Both the position numbers and the translations under genes were made by a program. Shown here piece by piece: positions 1 through 11,800 of a DNA stretch of 64,000 nucleotides (position 1 is the first letter of the stretch; every line of letters begins with the position of its first letter). The DNA is from Zychaea mexicana (Eukaryota; Mucoromycota; Mucoromycetes; Mucorales; Lichtheimiaceae), in assembly GCF_025766255.1 (NCBI RefSeq), contig NW_026516799.1:1-64000 (forward strand), in the 5' to 3' direction. The notes below the pieces were generated by a model. The model was not told the origin of the DNA. It saw only the letters and a program-made list of their open reading frames with translations, and searched no databases.

Positions 1-959
1 ATACATCTTTGCTTGTATGTTTCCAAAAGAGCCACCATCGTCATAATTAAAAATTAGTGCTAGATACCGTCTTTCTTTTAATGGTGCTGTGTATTAAAAA
101 AAGTATCGGCTGGCATAGAGCATATTCAAACAAGTTCGCCTGTACGTGCAATGGCGTTTGCTAATGTCAGAATACAACGGCTTTGACAGCAATTGAAATG
201 ACCATTGATGAACTGTGTAAAAGTTGTGTTGTGTATTCGTTCGTCAAAGTTTTTTAAACATGTTTGAGTGCTGTGGATACGATTGCCGCCTAGCCAGAAT
301 CCAGGGTCATCAGTCGTCATTTGAAATTAATTTGGGTTCGTTTGGGTCATCGCTGCTAAATTGTCCGTTCGTTACGGACTATTCGACCAATTAAATGTAG
401 CAGATGGTATGGGAGCACTATTTATCCAGCCGCCAATCATTGCAGTTGCTCATTGGTCAGATTCCGGGGTCAATCCGGGGTCATTCATCGCCACTTGAAT
501 ACAAACTTAGGGGTCATCGTTATTATAACGTCTTTAAAGTCAAATTACAGCAGCAAAGCTTATAGAACGTAGTATACTACTAGCAACTTCCATTAACCAG
601 ATTTTCACATACGAACATGCATCGGAACCGCAGACGGCACATTTACCAACAAGTTTCAAGTTTAAAACATCTCGAGCTGTTTTTGTATTTCACACGGCAA
701 CAGAATCTCATTCCACAAAATACCAATTTATTACAGCATGCTAATATTATACACTCAAAAAATGTTATTGCTTCCTTACCTGCGTATCGCCGTTGCTTTC
801 CACAGAGCCCTCGAAAAATATAGCTTTACTGTCATTATATCCATGGTATCCTTCTCATCCTTACCTATGTGATAATGGGATATCGCCAGGCCTGGATCCT
901 TGTAGTAATCCTCATTTGCTTCAGGCCGCTCTTGATCTATAATAATCCACACGCTCTTT

Positions 960-1925
960 TCACCGCAGTTGCTCGTCGATAAGACGTGGTAGAAACACCA
1001 GATCAGCATCGTCACGTCCGTCAGCGCGTCCTTATTGTACTATGCTAAACGGTTCGTTATTTGGAGTACTGGATGGTGAGATATGGCCGTGCGGGAATCG
1101 CTCCTTTTTGGCTGACTTTGCTGTATATGTATATGATCCGCAATAAAAGTGCACGCGTAGCGTTCCTGGCTGTTGCTCGTCGACATGGTATGGTAGAGAC
1201 ACCAGACCACCGGCGGCACGTTCGTCTGCTCGTCCTGATTCTGGCACACTAAGCGGTTCGTTATTTGGAGTACTTGATGGTGAGATATCGTCGTGCGTGA
1301 ATCGCTCTTTTTTTTTGGCTGACTTTGGTGTGTATATATATGATACACTATAAGTGTACGTGTAGCGTTCCTGGCTGTTGCTCGTCGACATGGTATGGTA
1401 GCGACACCAGACCACCAGCGTCACGTTCGTCTGCTCGTCCTTATTCTGGCACACTAAGCGGTTCGTTATTTGGAGTACTGGATGGCGAGATATCGTCGTG
1501 CGGTGATCGCTCCTTTTTTAGCTGACTTTGGTGTGTATATATATGATACACTATAAGTGTACGTGTAGCGTTTCTGGCTGTTGCTCGTCGACATGACATG
1601 GTAGAGACACCAGACCACCAGCGTCACGTTCGTCCGTGCGTCCTTATTTTGCCATGCTAAGCGGTTCGTTATTTGGAGTACTGGATGGTGAGATATCGTC
1701 GTGCGGGAATCGCTCTTTTTTTTGGCTGACTTTGGTGTATATGTATATGATCCACTATAAAATGCACGTGTAGCGTTCCTGGCTGTTGCTCGTCGACATG
1801 GTATGGTAGAGACACCAGACCACCAGCGTCACGTTCGTCTGCTCGTCCTTATTCTGGCACACTAAACGGTTCGTTATTTGGAGTACTGGATGGTGAGATA
1901 CAGCCGTGCGGGAATAGCTGGTGCT
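960..1925. repeat. ~205-bp tandem repeat array, about 5 units
   Basis: The landmark GGTTCGTTATTTGGAGTACT recurs near 1051, 1255, 1460, 1665 and 1868, giving a period of 202-206 bp. Each unit also contains a T-run followed by GGCTGACTTTG, a TATATATATGATCC segment, CACGTGTAGCGTT, GTTGCTCGTCGACATG and a segment ending CGTCTGCTCGTCC. Units differ by a few per cent. No coding function is evident. Confidence 0.9.
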
Positions 1926-2999
1926 TTTGTCTGCCAATTTGCCTGATTAAAAAAAAAAGAAATAAACACGCACCGCCGTGGCTGATGTTACTTGAACAAA
2001 AGCTAATGCAACATAATCGACGTTGTCATTTCGTTACTCGCGTCCTCGTTTAACGTAAGAAAAAAAGTGATCTGTGCTGTAAAGACTTGTGCAAGTTTTA
2101 CTACCTTGATGTTGTAGTCATGCTGTGATGCAGGCAAGTCAACGCCTTTGTAATTAAGTTTGACCGTTATAATTATCGGGTGCCGTAGCTTCCGTTGGTT
2201 GTAAGGCTTGTTGCTGTGGTGCTGCTGTTGCTGCTGGAGTAGGTTGCCGCCCTCGTCAAATGGCTAAGTTTCACAATTACTAGTAGTAAAAGAGATTAGA
2301 TCATTCGCCATCACAATGCCACTTTTCTTTTAACAACTTGACATCTCAGAACTAAATACCTTGTTTTTGCAAGCGCACTTGCTTCAATATGTTTTGAATA
2401 AAGACGGCAGTAAACGAGTGTGTTATGGAGCAAAAATAAAATAAAGTGGAGCTGGCTCTTCTGCTATTTTGCTGTCTTGCTCATCATGTTCTGGTAATTT
2501 GATTGGCCAAAACCCGGGGTCAGGCCGGGGTCGTCCGTCGCCACATGAACTGAAATCTCGGGGTCATCGGGGTCACTCGTTATTATTGAGCCTTCAAAGG
2601 CAATTTGCAGCAGCAACGCTGTATATACCGGGGGTATGCTCCAGGAACTTTCACAGATTGGAATATAATATACAAACATGCATCATAACCGCAGATGCCA
2701 CATCCATTAATGAATTTTTCAGCTTAAAGAGTATAGAGCACCTTTTGCACACTGCACGACAACAGAATCTCATTTTATAAAATACCAATTTATTAAAGCA
2801 TGCTAATACTATGCACTCTCTATTACTTCCTTACCTGCACATAAGCGTCACCACCACAGAGCTATCAGAAAAAACCAGCTTTGCTACGATTATCTCCATT
2901 ATATGCTTCCCATCCGCATCTATAAAACAACGGGATATTGCTATGTCTGGATCCTTGTCGTACTAATGACTTGCTTGAAGCACCTTTTACATATAATCC

Positions 3000-4175
3000 G
3001 CACGTTCTTTTCACCGCAGTTGCTCGTCGACATAGTATGATAGAGACACCAGAATCAATATCGCCACGTTCGTCTGCTCGTCCTTATTCTACTGCAGTGA
3101 ACGGTTCGTTTCTTTGGAGTACTCGATGGTGAGATATCGTCGTGCGGGTATCGCTCCTTATTTTTAGCTGACTTTGGTGTATATATATAGGATACACTAT
3201 GAGTGTACGTGTAGCGTTTCTGGCTGTTGCTCGTCGACATGACATGGCAGAGACACCAAACCACCAGCGTCACGTTCGTCTGCTCGTCCTTATTCTGGCA
3301 CACTAAGCGGTTCGTTATTTGGAGTACTGGATGGCGAGATATCGTCGTGCGGTGATCGCTCCTTTTTTAGCTGACTTTGGTGTGTATATATGTGATCCGC
3401 AATAAAAGGTGCACGTGTAGCGTCCCTGGCTGTTGCTCGTCGACATGATATGGTAGAGACGCCAGACCACCAGCGTCACGTCCGTCTGCGCGTCCTGATT
3501 CTGGCACACTAAGCGGTTCGTTATTTGGAGTACTGGATGGTGAGATATGGCCGTGCCGAAATCGCTCCTTTTTTTGGCTGACTTTGGTGTATATATATAG
3601 GATACACTATAAGTGTACGTGTAGCGTTTCTGGCTGTTGCTCGTCGACATGGTATGGTAGAGACACCAAACCACAAGCGGCACGTTCGTCAGCTCGTCCT
3701 GATTCTGGCACACTAAGCGGTTCGTTATTTGGAGTACTGGATGGCGAGATATCGTCATGCGGTGATCGCTCCTTTTTTAGCTGACTTTGGTGTGTATATA
3801 TATGATCCGCAATAAAAGGTGCACGTGTAGCGTTTCTGGCTGTTGCTCGTCGACATGACATGGCAGAGACACCAGACCACCAGCGTCACGTTCGTCAGCT
3901 CGTCCTTATTCTGGCACACTAAGCGGTTCGTTATTTGGAGTACTGGATGGCGAGATATCGTCGTGCGGTGATCGCTCCTTTTTTAGCTGACTTTGGTGTG
4001 TATATATATGATCCGCAATAAAAGGTGCACGTGTAGCGTTTCTGGCTATTGCTCGTCGACATGACATGGCAGAGACACCAAACCACAAGCGGCACGTTCG
4101 TCAGCTCGTCCTGATTCTGGCACACTAAGCGGTTCGTTATTTGGAGTACTGGATAGTGAGATATCGTCGTGCGGG
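3000..4175. repeat. ~205-bp tandem repeat array, about 6 units
   Basis: Same unit as the array at 960-1925. The GGTTCGTT landmark recurs near 3097, 3309, 3514, 3719, 3925 and 4130. The last three units are nearly identical to each other, suggesting recent local amplification or homogenisation. Confidence 0.9.
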
Positions 4176-4854
4176 AATTGCTGCCTTTTTGTTTTGCCAG
4201 TTTACCTGATAAATAAAAAGAATAGACACGTACCGCCATGGCTGATGCTACTTGAACAAAAGCTAATGCAACATACTTGACGTTGTCATTTCATTATACG
4301 CGCCCTCGTTTAACGTAAAGAAAAAAGTGGCGTGTGTTGTATAGACTCGTGCAAGTTTTGCTGCTTTGATGTTGTAGTGGTGCCGCAGTGCATGCAAGTC
4401 ATTTGCGATTGTAATTAACTTTGACCGTTATTATTATGGCGTGCCGTAGCTTCCGTTTGTTGTAACAGTTGTTGCTGTAGTGCTGCTATTGCTACTGGAG
4501 TACGTTGCTGTCCTCGTCAAATGGCTAAAAGTTTCAGCAATTGCTACTAGTAAAAGAGAGTAAACCATTCGCCATCCCAATGCCACTGCTCCTCTAGCAA
4601 TTAACATCCCAGAAACTAAATACCTTTTTTTGCAACCGCTCTTGCTTTAATATGTATAGTATAAAAAGCGGTAGTAAACGAGTGTGTTGAAGAGTAAAAA
4701 AAAAAATAAGTAATAAAAGAAGTGGAGCTAGCTCTCCTGCTATTTTGCTGTCTTCCTCACCACTTTCTCTTAATTTGATTGGCTAAATCCCGGGGTCAGG
4801 CCGGGGTCATCCGTCGCCACTTGAATTGAAATGTCGGGGTCATCGGGGTCACTC

Positions 4855-4905
4855 ATTTTCGCTGTGGCGACTTCGTCGCCACACCGAAAATGATTCTAGG
4901 TTATT
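4855..4905. repeat. Terminal hairpin of the A repeat family
   Basis: GTGGCGAC-TTC-GTCGCCAC is a perfect 8-bp stem with a TTC loop. It is extended by outer arms CATTTTCG and CGAAAATG and followed by GATTCTAGG. The homology between copies A1 and A2 stops right after this sequence. A half copy (ATCGCCACGCC then AAAAATGATTCTAGGG) lies near 5212-5237. A hairpin followed by CTAG resembles a Helitron 3' terminus, but no Rep/helicase gene of that class is visible, so that reading is only a suggestion. Confidence 0.7.
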
Positions 4906-7130
4906 GATCGTAGATAAAAAAAGCGAATGATATGGAAACGATGTCGCCATCTCGTTCCACTTTTGTATCCAAGTATGTTGAAAAACCGGTCTATACAGGC
5001 TAGTGCACGCTATGTCGCCTTTGTACTGTAGTTTTTCTGATCGCGCTTAAATCGTCAAGTTAATTCACTCTGACCGTTCTCTTTTATCTCTCAAAGCAAG
5101 TGATGGACAATGTTGTGTGTTCATTGAGTGGCGTTTTTTGTGTATAATGTTGCTGTTCTTGGCGATTGGCATTGGCTTTTGCGACTAGTTGACAAAAGAA
5201 TCTTTCACTGTCATCGCCACGCCAAAAATGATTCTAGGGACTGTGTTGATGGAAGCAAATTTTCTCTTTTTTAAAATAAACCAAACCAAGCACAGAACAA
5301 TATTGTATAAAGAGCGTACACACCTTCTCGCAAACTCACGCACTTTTCTACTGCCCCCACTGGAATCGTCAGCTTGATTGTTTCTGGATGACGCTTCTAC
5401 AACAAATTTTTTGGAACTGACCGCCTTGCAGCAACTACAACATATCCATATCAAAACGACCAAGCTTACGCAACACTCGTGTTCACAGCACGCGAATTTA
5501 TACAGAAACGATTGCAGACGACCATTTAGCAAACGCTGTGTACAACCCGTTGCATCCGTCGTCATAAATTGCTTGAATCAGCAAACACGGAGAAACTGCA
5601 CCACAGATGCGTGCATTTCCGGCGACAATCTGAACGATAAATGTAGCTCACTTTTTTTTTTCGCAAACGACTTTGACTACGCTCACAGAATATGTCCAGC
5701 CCGGTCGGAAAGCAAGAGACATTGTTGTGATGCAGCAGTGACGCCATCTTTCTTTGATTCATCGGTACACCAGCAAACGAGCTCATAGCATGCTTGTTTA
5801 TTCTCCACCAAGCACAGCCAAAAGCAATTACAATTGCTGCACGTCCACATCAACGCCACATTAGCAACAAGTCGGGTTTCTCAACAACCACTGCTATTTT
5901 TGCCACGAACTTTCTTTGATGGTCGGTTATCATTTAGAAGGTAAGCAATTTATTTATGATCGCTATTGATATCAGTACATAATAAAAGTTTTGCAACGGA
6001 CAACAACTACAAGTCTTGTGTATGCTGTGGATTTGACGTACGTGGGGGAACAGGCGTTGGGATTTACTGCAAGAAAGAGAAGGCTTAATGGATGACAAAA
6101 GGCTGTTATTTTATTTGCCTTGCAGTGCCTGGTAACCGATTGCCCATGTGCATGTGAGAAAAGAAAAGTATTTTAATCAGTAGGCCGTACACAGTACAAT
6201 AGACTTTTTTTTTTAATAAAGAAGGGCGTATTCGTTTTGCGAAAGACTAGGAATGCGGTCTTGATACAGCCATTCTCGTATATACTGTAGTATGCCTTAT
6301 TCAAGCTCTGACAACAGCTTGATATTTTCCTTTCAACAACCTTGACGATTACGACGATGCGATAGATTCGACATTGTGCACTTGCTTTGTGACAACCAAA
6401 CCGACGATTCAACGCACACCTTATACTTGCAAATAATGCCGTGATATACAACACAGCTACAACTACCTACACGTGAGCACACACTTTTCTGTAGTTTTGT
6501 GACGAGAATCAGACGACGGCATTGAGGTTTGTGGATGAGTCATTTCACAAGCAGTAAATCGTACACTCTGAGGGAACAACAACCGTGCGTAGATATCAAT
6601 CTCTTTTTACACCTCACAAATACCGTTCAGTATGATTACATACGCGTCCACTGTGTCTCTCAAAGCACTTTCTTTTGCGCAACCCCAAAGACAGTTTAGG
6701 TAAAGTCTAGCTTCCAAACCGTTGATCTTTATTTAAAAAAGCAAAGTATAGCAACGTTTCTACTATGGCCACCGCATCCATCCGTCACAGCCATGTATCC
6801 ACGTATATGCCGCACAGAACCAACACAGATACGAACCATCTCCATCAACAGCCATCCTTGCATAATACCTCGTAAATATATATATGATGCTATCTCCTCC
6901 TGTCATAAACGGCACAAGCTCAAGCAAAAAGAGTATCTTCTCCAAAACCAGAAGCATCTTCACACGGATAGACAATCAACGGACGACCTTGTACTCGTGC
7001 TACAAAACAATCATATTAAGACCATCAAACACAGTCAACCTACCACTAGTGCCAAACAGCATGACGCCGGTCAGTAGAGTCGCAAGCATATACAAGTGCT
7101 TATGCTATTGAAAGTTCGATCGTGGTTTTT
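4906..7130. other. No convincing gene; unique or highly diverged spacer
   Basis: Open frames here are short (longest 136 codons at 5378-5788 and an antisense frame of similar size). They have low-complexity composition, no recognisable motif, and overlap each other on opposite strands. I treat them as chance frames. Apart from the half hairpin near 5212 I see no structured feature. Confidence 0.5.
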
Positions 7131-7189
7131 TTTTAGAAACAATTCACAAGCTGCATCACTATAAAAAAGTAATAACTTACATTTTTGCG

Positions 7190-9760
7190 AGCACAACAAC
7201 AGCAGGAATCAAGAACGAAGAGCGGCAGCACTGAGGCAAAACAATATGTGCTGTTTAGTGACGTACAATAGGCACCTCGATGCTGAGACGTGTAGGAATT
7301 ATCAAGTATCCGATAAGAGCCAAGCAAGAGAGATGCCGGACAGAGTCAACAGTAACAATACAGGAATAAAGAGTTTGGTCCAAGGATCGTCCATTGCCGT
7401 CAAGCGAATGCCACGTAGAAGAGCACAGCAAAATGAGAGATGCGTTTCAATCGAGGGGCGTCCAGTGAAGTTGAAAGAAAAAGTGCGAGATGGGTAATAT
7501 TCGAGTGCTGTTCGAGTGGTGAGATGTGAAAAAAAAAATATAGGACGAGTGTCGTTCGAGTGCTGTTCAAAAGAAACGTGAGATGCGGCAAAGCTGGATT
7601 CTGATGGAGCGTGTGCAAGATGGCATGGAGCAGTTCGAGTGTTGGAATGGCGGCGAGCAGAACATAATAAAAAACAAGTAGAGAAAAAAGAAGTGAAGGA
7701 GCGAAAGAGATGCAGAAGCTACCTTTCGTTTAGAAAAAAATTTTTTTTTGGGGAGTGCTGTACCTTCGGAAAAAAGGGGGTGTGCTTATTGGCTGCAGAT
7801 GATATCCCCTTTTCGCCTTGCCTTGTCGTTTTCGCACGCACCTTCTGCCTTTACCTTGCCATCGCTCGTTTTTTCGTCTGTGCTTGTCATTAACACTTCT
7901 TTAATAGTCCCTTTTTAGAAATTTTGGTATCCAAAGCGCTTTGGTCACTGTTAATTCACTTTTCCTTGCTAAAAGGTGTCCATCAGACACTGCTTAGAAA
8001 GTTTGAGTCGCGACTCAAATAATTACTAGAGCGGCAAGAACCATCATTGGTTATCAGGTCCACTCGGGATCATGACCTTTACTATTACTTATCAAATACA
8101 CGTACACATACATACAGCATCCAAGAAGTATATAAAATAGCCAACAAATAAAACAATTCAAAATAAGAGGTGGTGGAGAAGAAGAAGAGAGTCCCATATA
8201 CATCCAAGCTCATCAATTGGAAACTCTAAACCCGGAACCTTAGTAAACCCGGACCAGGACTTGCGCGTTCGACTAAACCTGCTCGCTCACTGGCGTTCGC
8301 TGCCAGGCCCCTAAACCCGTTGCGCTTAATACCCTTCTTTTCAACCTATTGAGTGCCTTAATGCCCCACGATGTCCTATGTTCTTGGGTAACATAGCTGC
8401 CGGACATCTGGCCAATGCAGCAGTAAGATCTGTTGGATCGCTTGAACAAAGCGGTTGCAACTGTGTGTGTAAGCAAGAAGCCTGTATAAAATGCTGCTGT
8501 TCCTGATTTTTTTTCACAAGCATCTGAACTCCACAACTACAAGCTCTAACGACGACGTATTCGATACAACTTGTTGCTGATGTTCTCTTTTCAATGATTT
8601 CACTCTCAACTGGGGAAATGCAGTGTCTTACTCAGGAAATACACAGACCGGTCATTTTTATTCTATAGTATCTCCTTCATCATTATAGCAACACCAGATA
8701 TTTCACTCATCAACTTCCACTCATTGGATTTTCATATACTAACATGCAACAGAACCGCAGATACCACATTTACTAATGTATTTTCAAGCTTGAAGCATAT
8801 GGAGCTGTTTTTGCATATCAAACGACAACAGAATCTCAATTCATGAAATACCAGTTTATTAAAGCATGTTAATACTATATAGTCAAAAATGGTATTGTTT
8901 CCTTACCTGAAGATAACCACCACTTCCACACCGCAATAAAAAAAGGAACCAGCTTTGCTATCTTTATATCCTTGGTATCCTTCTCTTCCTCACCTGTGTA
9001 ATAATGAGATACCGCCATGCCCGGATCCTTGTACTAGTACTCATTTGCTTGAAGCCGCTCTTGCTCTAAAAATAATCCGCACACTCCTTTCACCTCTGTT
9101 GCTCGTTGACATGACGTGCTAGAAACACCAAACTGCCATCGTCGCCTTTGTCCGCACGTCCTTATCCAGCCGCTGTAAACCAATGGTTAAATATATTATT
9201 CGATGGTGAGATATCGTCGTGTGTGAATAGCAACTTTTTAGCTGAATTTGGCGTATATAGATGATCCACTATATAATATCCGTGTACCATTGCTGCTCGT
9301 GCTCGTGGATAAGAGTTGCTAGAGACACCGGACCCGTATCGTCGCGTTTGTCAGCCCGTCCTTATTTTTTTTCTGTCACAGTAAACGGAACGTTAATTGG
9401 AGTACTCAATGGTGATATATAGCCGTGTGCGAATAGCTGCTTTTTTTTGCCAGTTTGCCTAATTAAAAAGAATAGACACTTACGGTCAAAAGAAGAAAAC
9501 CGGCCTTAACTTCGCGGACTGCTGCAAGTTTTACTGTGCTTGTGTTGTTGTCACGCTGAGATACTCGCAGGTCATTCAACTGGCAATTTCATTATTCCAA
9601 TTAGTTGTAATGGCAGAGATGTTGCGTCCGTTTGTTGTAAAGTTTGTTGCTAGAGTGCTGCTGTTGCTGCTGATGTATGTTGCTGCTCTCGTCAATAACA
9701 ATGCTGCGGCAGTTGTTACTACAAAGGAAAACACAATAAAAAAGTGGTCGAGTCCATCCA
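7190..9760. repeat. B-type repeat unit 1 (about 2.56 kb)
   Basis: The block repeats in the same order and direction about 2562 bp downstream: for example the ACGTACACATACATACAGC segment is at 8099 and again at 10661. The unit has a GAGTGTCGTTCGAGTGCTG-rich part, an A/T-run (A7T8), two perfect palindromes, a block ending near 8400, then diverged versions of the A-family region including one decayed 205-bp unit (about 9060-9430). No gene is recognised in it. Confidence 0.8.
7930..8020. repeat. Two perfect palindromes within the B unit
   Basis: CCAAAGCGCTTTGG (near 7931) and TTTGAGTCGCGACTCAAA (near 8003) are perfect inverted repeats of 14 and 18 bp. Both are preserved in unit 2 (near 10493 and 10562). 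Between them lies TTCACTTTTCCTTGCTAAAAG followed by GTGTCC, a motif also found at 14425-14455 and 14515-14545. Their role is unknown. Confidence 0.75.
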
Positions 9761-11800
9761 CAGTAGGAACAAAGAATCCACTGAGACAAAGACTATGTGC
9801 TCTTTAGTATCATATACGTAAAATACAATAGCCATTCCAGTGCTGAATTTTGTAGAAAATGTTCAAGTACCTGATGAGGGCCAAGCAAAGAAGAAAACGA
9901 CGCCGGACAGAGTTGACGTTATCAACACAGAAATAAAGAGCTTGATCCTGGGATCATAACATCATAGCAAAATGAAGGACAGAGACCAGGCCATTGTCAG
10001 AGATGCAATTCATTTGAGGGCCATTCAGAGGTGTTGAAAAAAAAGTGCGAGATGCGTAATATTCGAGTGTTGAGAATAAAGAAAGCGTATACGACGAGTG
10101 TCGTTCGAGTGCTGTTCAAAAGAAACGTGAGATGCAGCAAAGCTGGATTCTGATGGAGCATGTGCAAGATGGCATGGAGCAGTTCCAGTGTTGGAATGGC
10201 GGCGAGCAGAACGTAATAAAAAACAAGTAGAGCAAAAAGAAGTAATAAAAAGTGAAAGAGCGAAAGAGATGCAGAAGAGACCTTTCGTTTAGAAAAAAAT
10301 TTTTTTTTGGGGAGTGCTGTACCTTCGGAAAAAAGGGGGTGTGCTTATTGGCTGCAGATGATATCCCCTTTTCGCCTTGCCTTGTCGTTTTCGCACGCAC
10401 CTTCTGCCTTTACCTTGCCATCGCTCGTTTTTTCGTCTGTGCTTGTCATTAACACTTCTTTAATAGTCCCTTTTTAGAAATTTTGGTATCCAAAGCGCTT
10501 TGGTCACTGTTAATTCACTTTTCCTTGCTAAAAGGTGTCCATCAGACACTGCTTAGAAAGTTTGAGTCGCGACTCAAATAATTACTAGAGCGGCAAGAAC
10601 CATCATTGGTTATCAGGTCCACTCGGGATCATGACCTTTACTATTACTTATCAAATACACGTACACATACATACAGCATCCAAGAAGTATATAAAATAGC
10701 CAACAAATAAAACAATTCAAAATAAGAGGTGGTGGAGAAGAAGAAGAGAGTCCCATATACATCCAAGCTCATCAATTGGAAACTCTAAATCCGGAACCTT
10801 AGTAAACCCGGACCAGGACTTGCGCGTTCGACTAAACCTGCTCGCTCACTGGCGTTCGCTGCCAGGCCCCTAAACCCGTTGCGCTTAATACCCTTCTTTT
10901 CAGCCTATTGAGTGTCTTAATGCCCCACAATGTCCTATGTTCATGGGTAACATAGCTGCTGGCCATCTGGCCAATGCAGTAAGATTAGGCGGATCGCGTG
11001 AACAACAGCATTTGCATCTGTGTCCGTGTAAGCATGGAACCTGCATACCTGCGGAAATGCTTCTGTTCCTTGTTTTCACAAAATTCAGCTCCACAATAAC
11101 AAGCTTCAACGACGACGTATTGATGCTGATGTTCTCTTTTTAGTTTGCAGGTTTAATTCTTCAACTGGGCAATCCAGTGTCTCTTACACAAAAAATCCAC
11201 AGACCGGTCTTTTTATTTCCATAGCGTTTCCTTCATCACTATAGCACTATAGCGTCAGCAGAAATTGTAAAGATCACATACCGATTATTTTTTGTCTAAG
11301 CTTGAATAGTCTGCTGGATCTAAGCCTGGATCTGTGCAAAGATGATATGAGCAGGACGATGGATTGCCTATTTTTTTTTGGTCGTGAGACATAGATTCCA
11401 AAGTGATCGGTGCTGTTGCTGTTCGGTGTGATGGGATCTTTGTTTGTATGTTTATACAAGTTGCACCAACAATATAATCAAAAAATTAGTACTGGATACC
11501 GTCTTTGTTTGAATTGCTGTGTACCTCTCCTTTTCTTTACAAGAAAAAACACCGGCTGGCATAGAACATATTCATACGAGTTCGTATGTACGTGCAATGG
11601 CGTTGTTAATATCAGAAAACGCCGGTTTTGACCAGCAATTGGAATGACCACTGAGGAGTTGTGTAAAACGTGTGTTGTATATTCGTGCGTCAAAGTTTTA
11701 TATGTGTTCGAGTGCTGTGGGTACCACTGCCGCCTTAGTTTTCTCATTTTGATATGATAAACACGCGTGGCCAACACTCTGTATATATTACATCGTTGCA
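9761..11800. repeat. B-type repeat unit 2
   Basis: Near-identical to unit 1 between about 10090 and 10950 (homologous to 7540-8400). After that it becomes closer to the B3/A2 copy: 11150-11460 matches 29665-29890, and 11410-11640 matches the start of the A family. The patchwork indicates repeated unequal exchange or conversion between family members. No gene is recognised. Confidence 0.75.

Larger units (their letters stand above)
1..4905. repeat. Long repeat family, copy A1 (truncated by window edge)
   Basis: This stretch is repeated as a direct copy at about 29945-34373. The two copies run collinear from the first bases to the shared end at a hairpin followed by GATTCTAGG, after which the flanks differ. 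Inside are two ~2-kb sub-units (compare the blocks starting near 600 and near 2670). Each carries a ~205-bp tandem array followed by a CAG/CTG-rich spacer and a block with several GGGGTCA heptamers. Short open frames on both strands are accidental: they repeat with the 205-bp period and have no recognisable domain. It may be subtelomeric or satellite-like DNA, or the body of a non-autonomous element. Confidence 0.85.

Noticed and set aside
1032..1454. 140-codon repeat-containing frame and its relatives in other copies
   Set aside because: The frames track the 205-bp period and are interrupted differently in each unit, so they are repeat by-products.
960..1925. CRISPR-like array
   Set aside because: Units are ~205 bp and contiguous with no unique spacers; the host is eukaryotic.
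5185..5788. 126- and 136-codon overlapping frames on opposite strands
   Set aside because: No motif, overlapping antisense, Cys/Ser-rich composition without pattern; treated as chance.
7639..7893. Frame shared by B units (also 10252-10452)
   Set aside because: Identical only because the DNA units are near-identical; no start context, domain or splice evidence.
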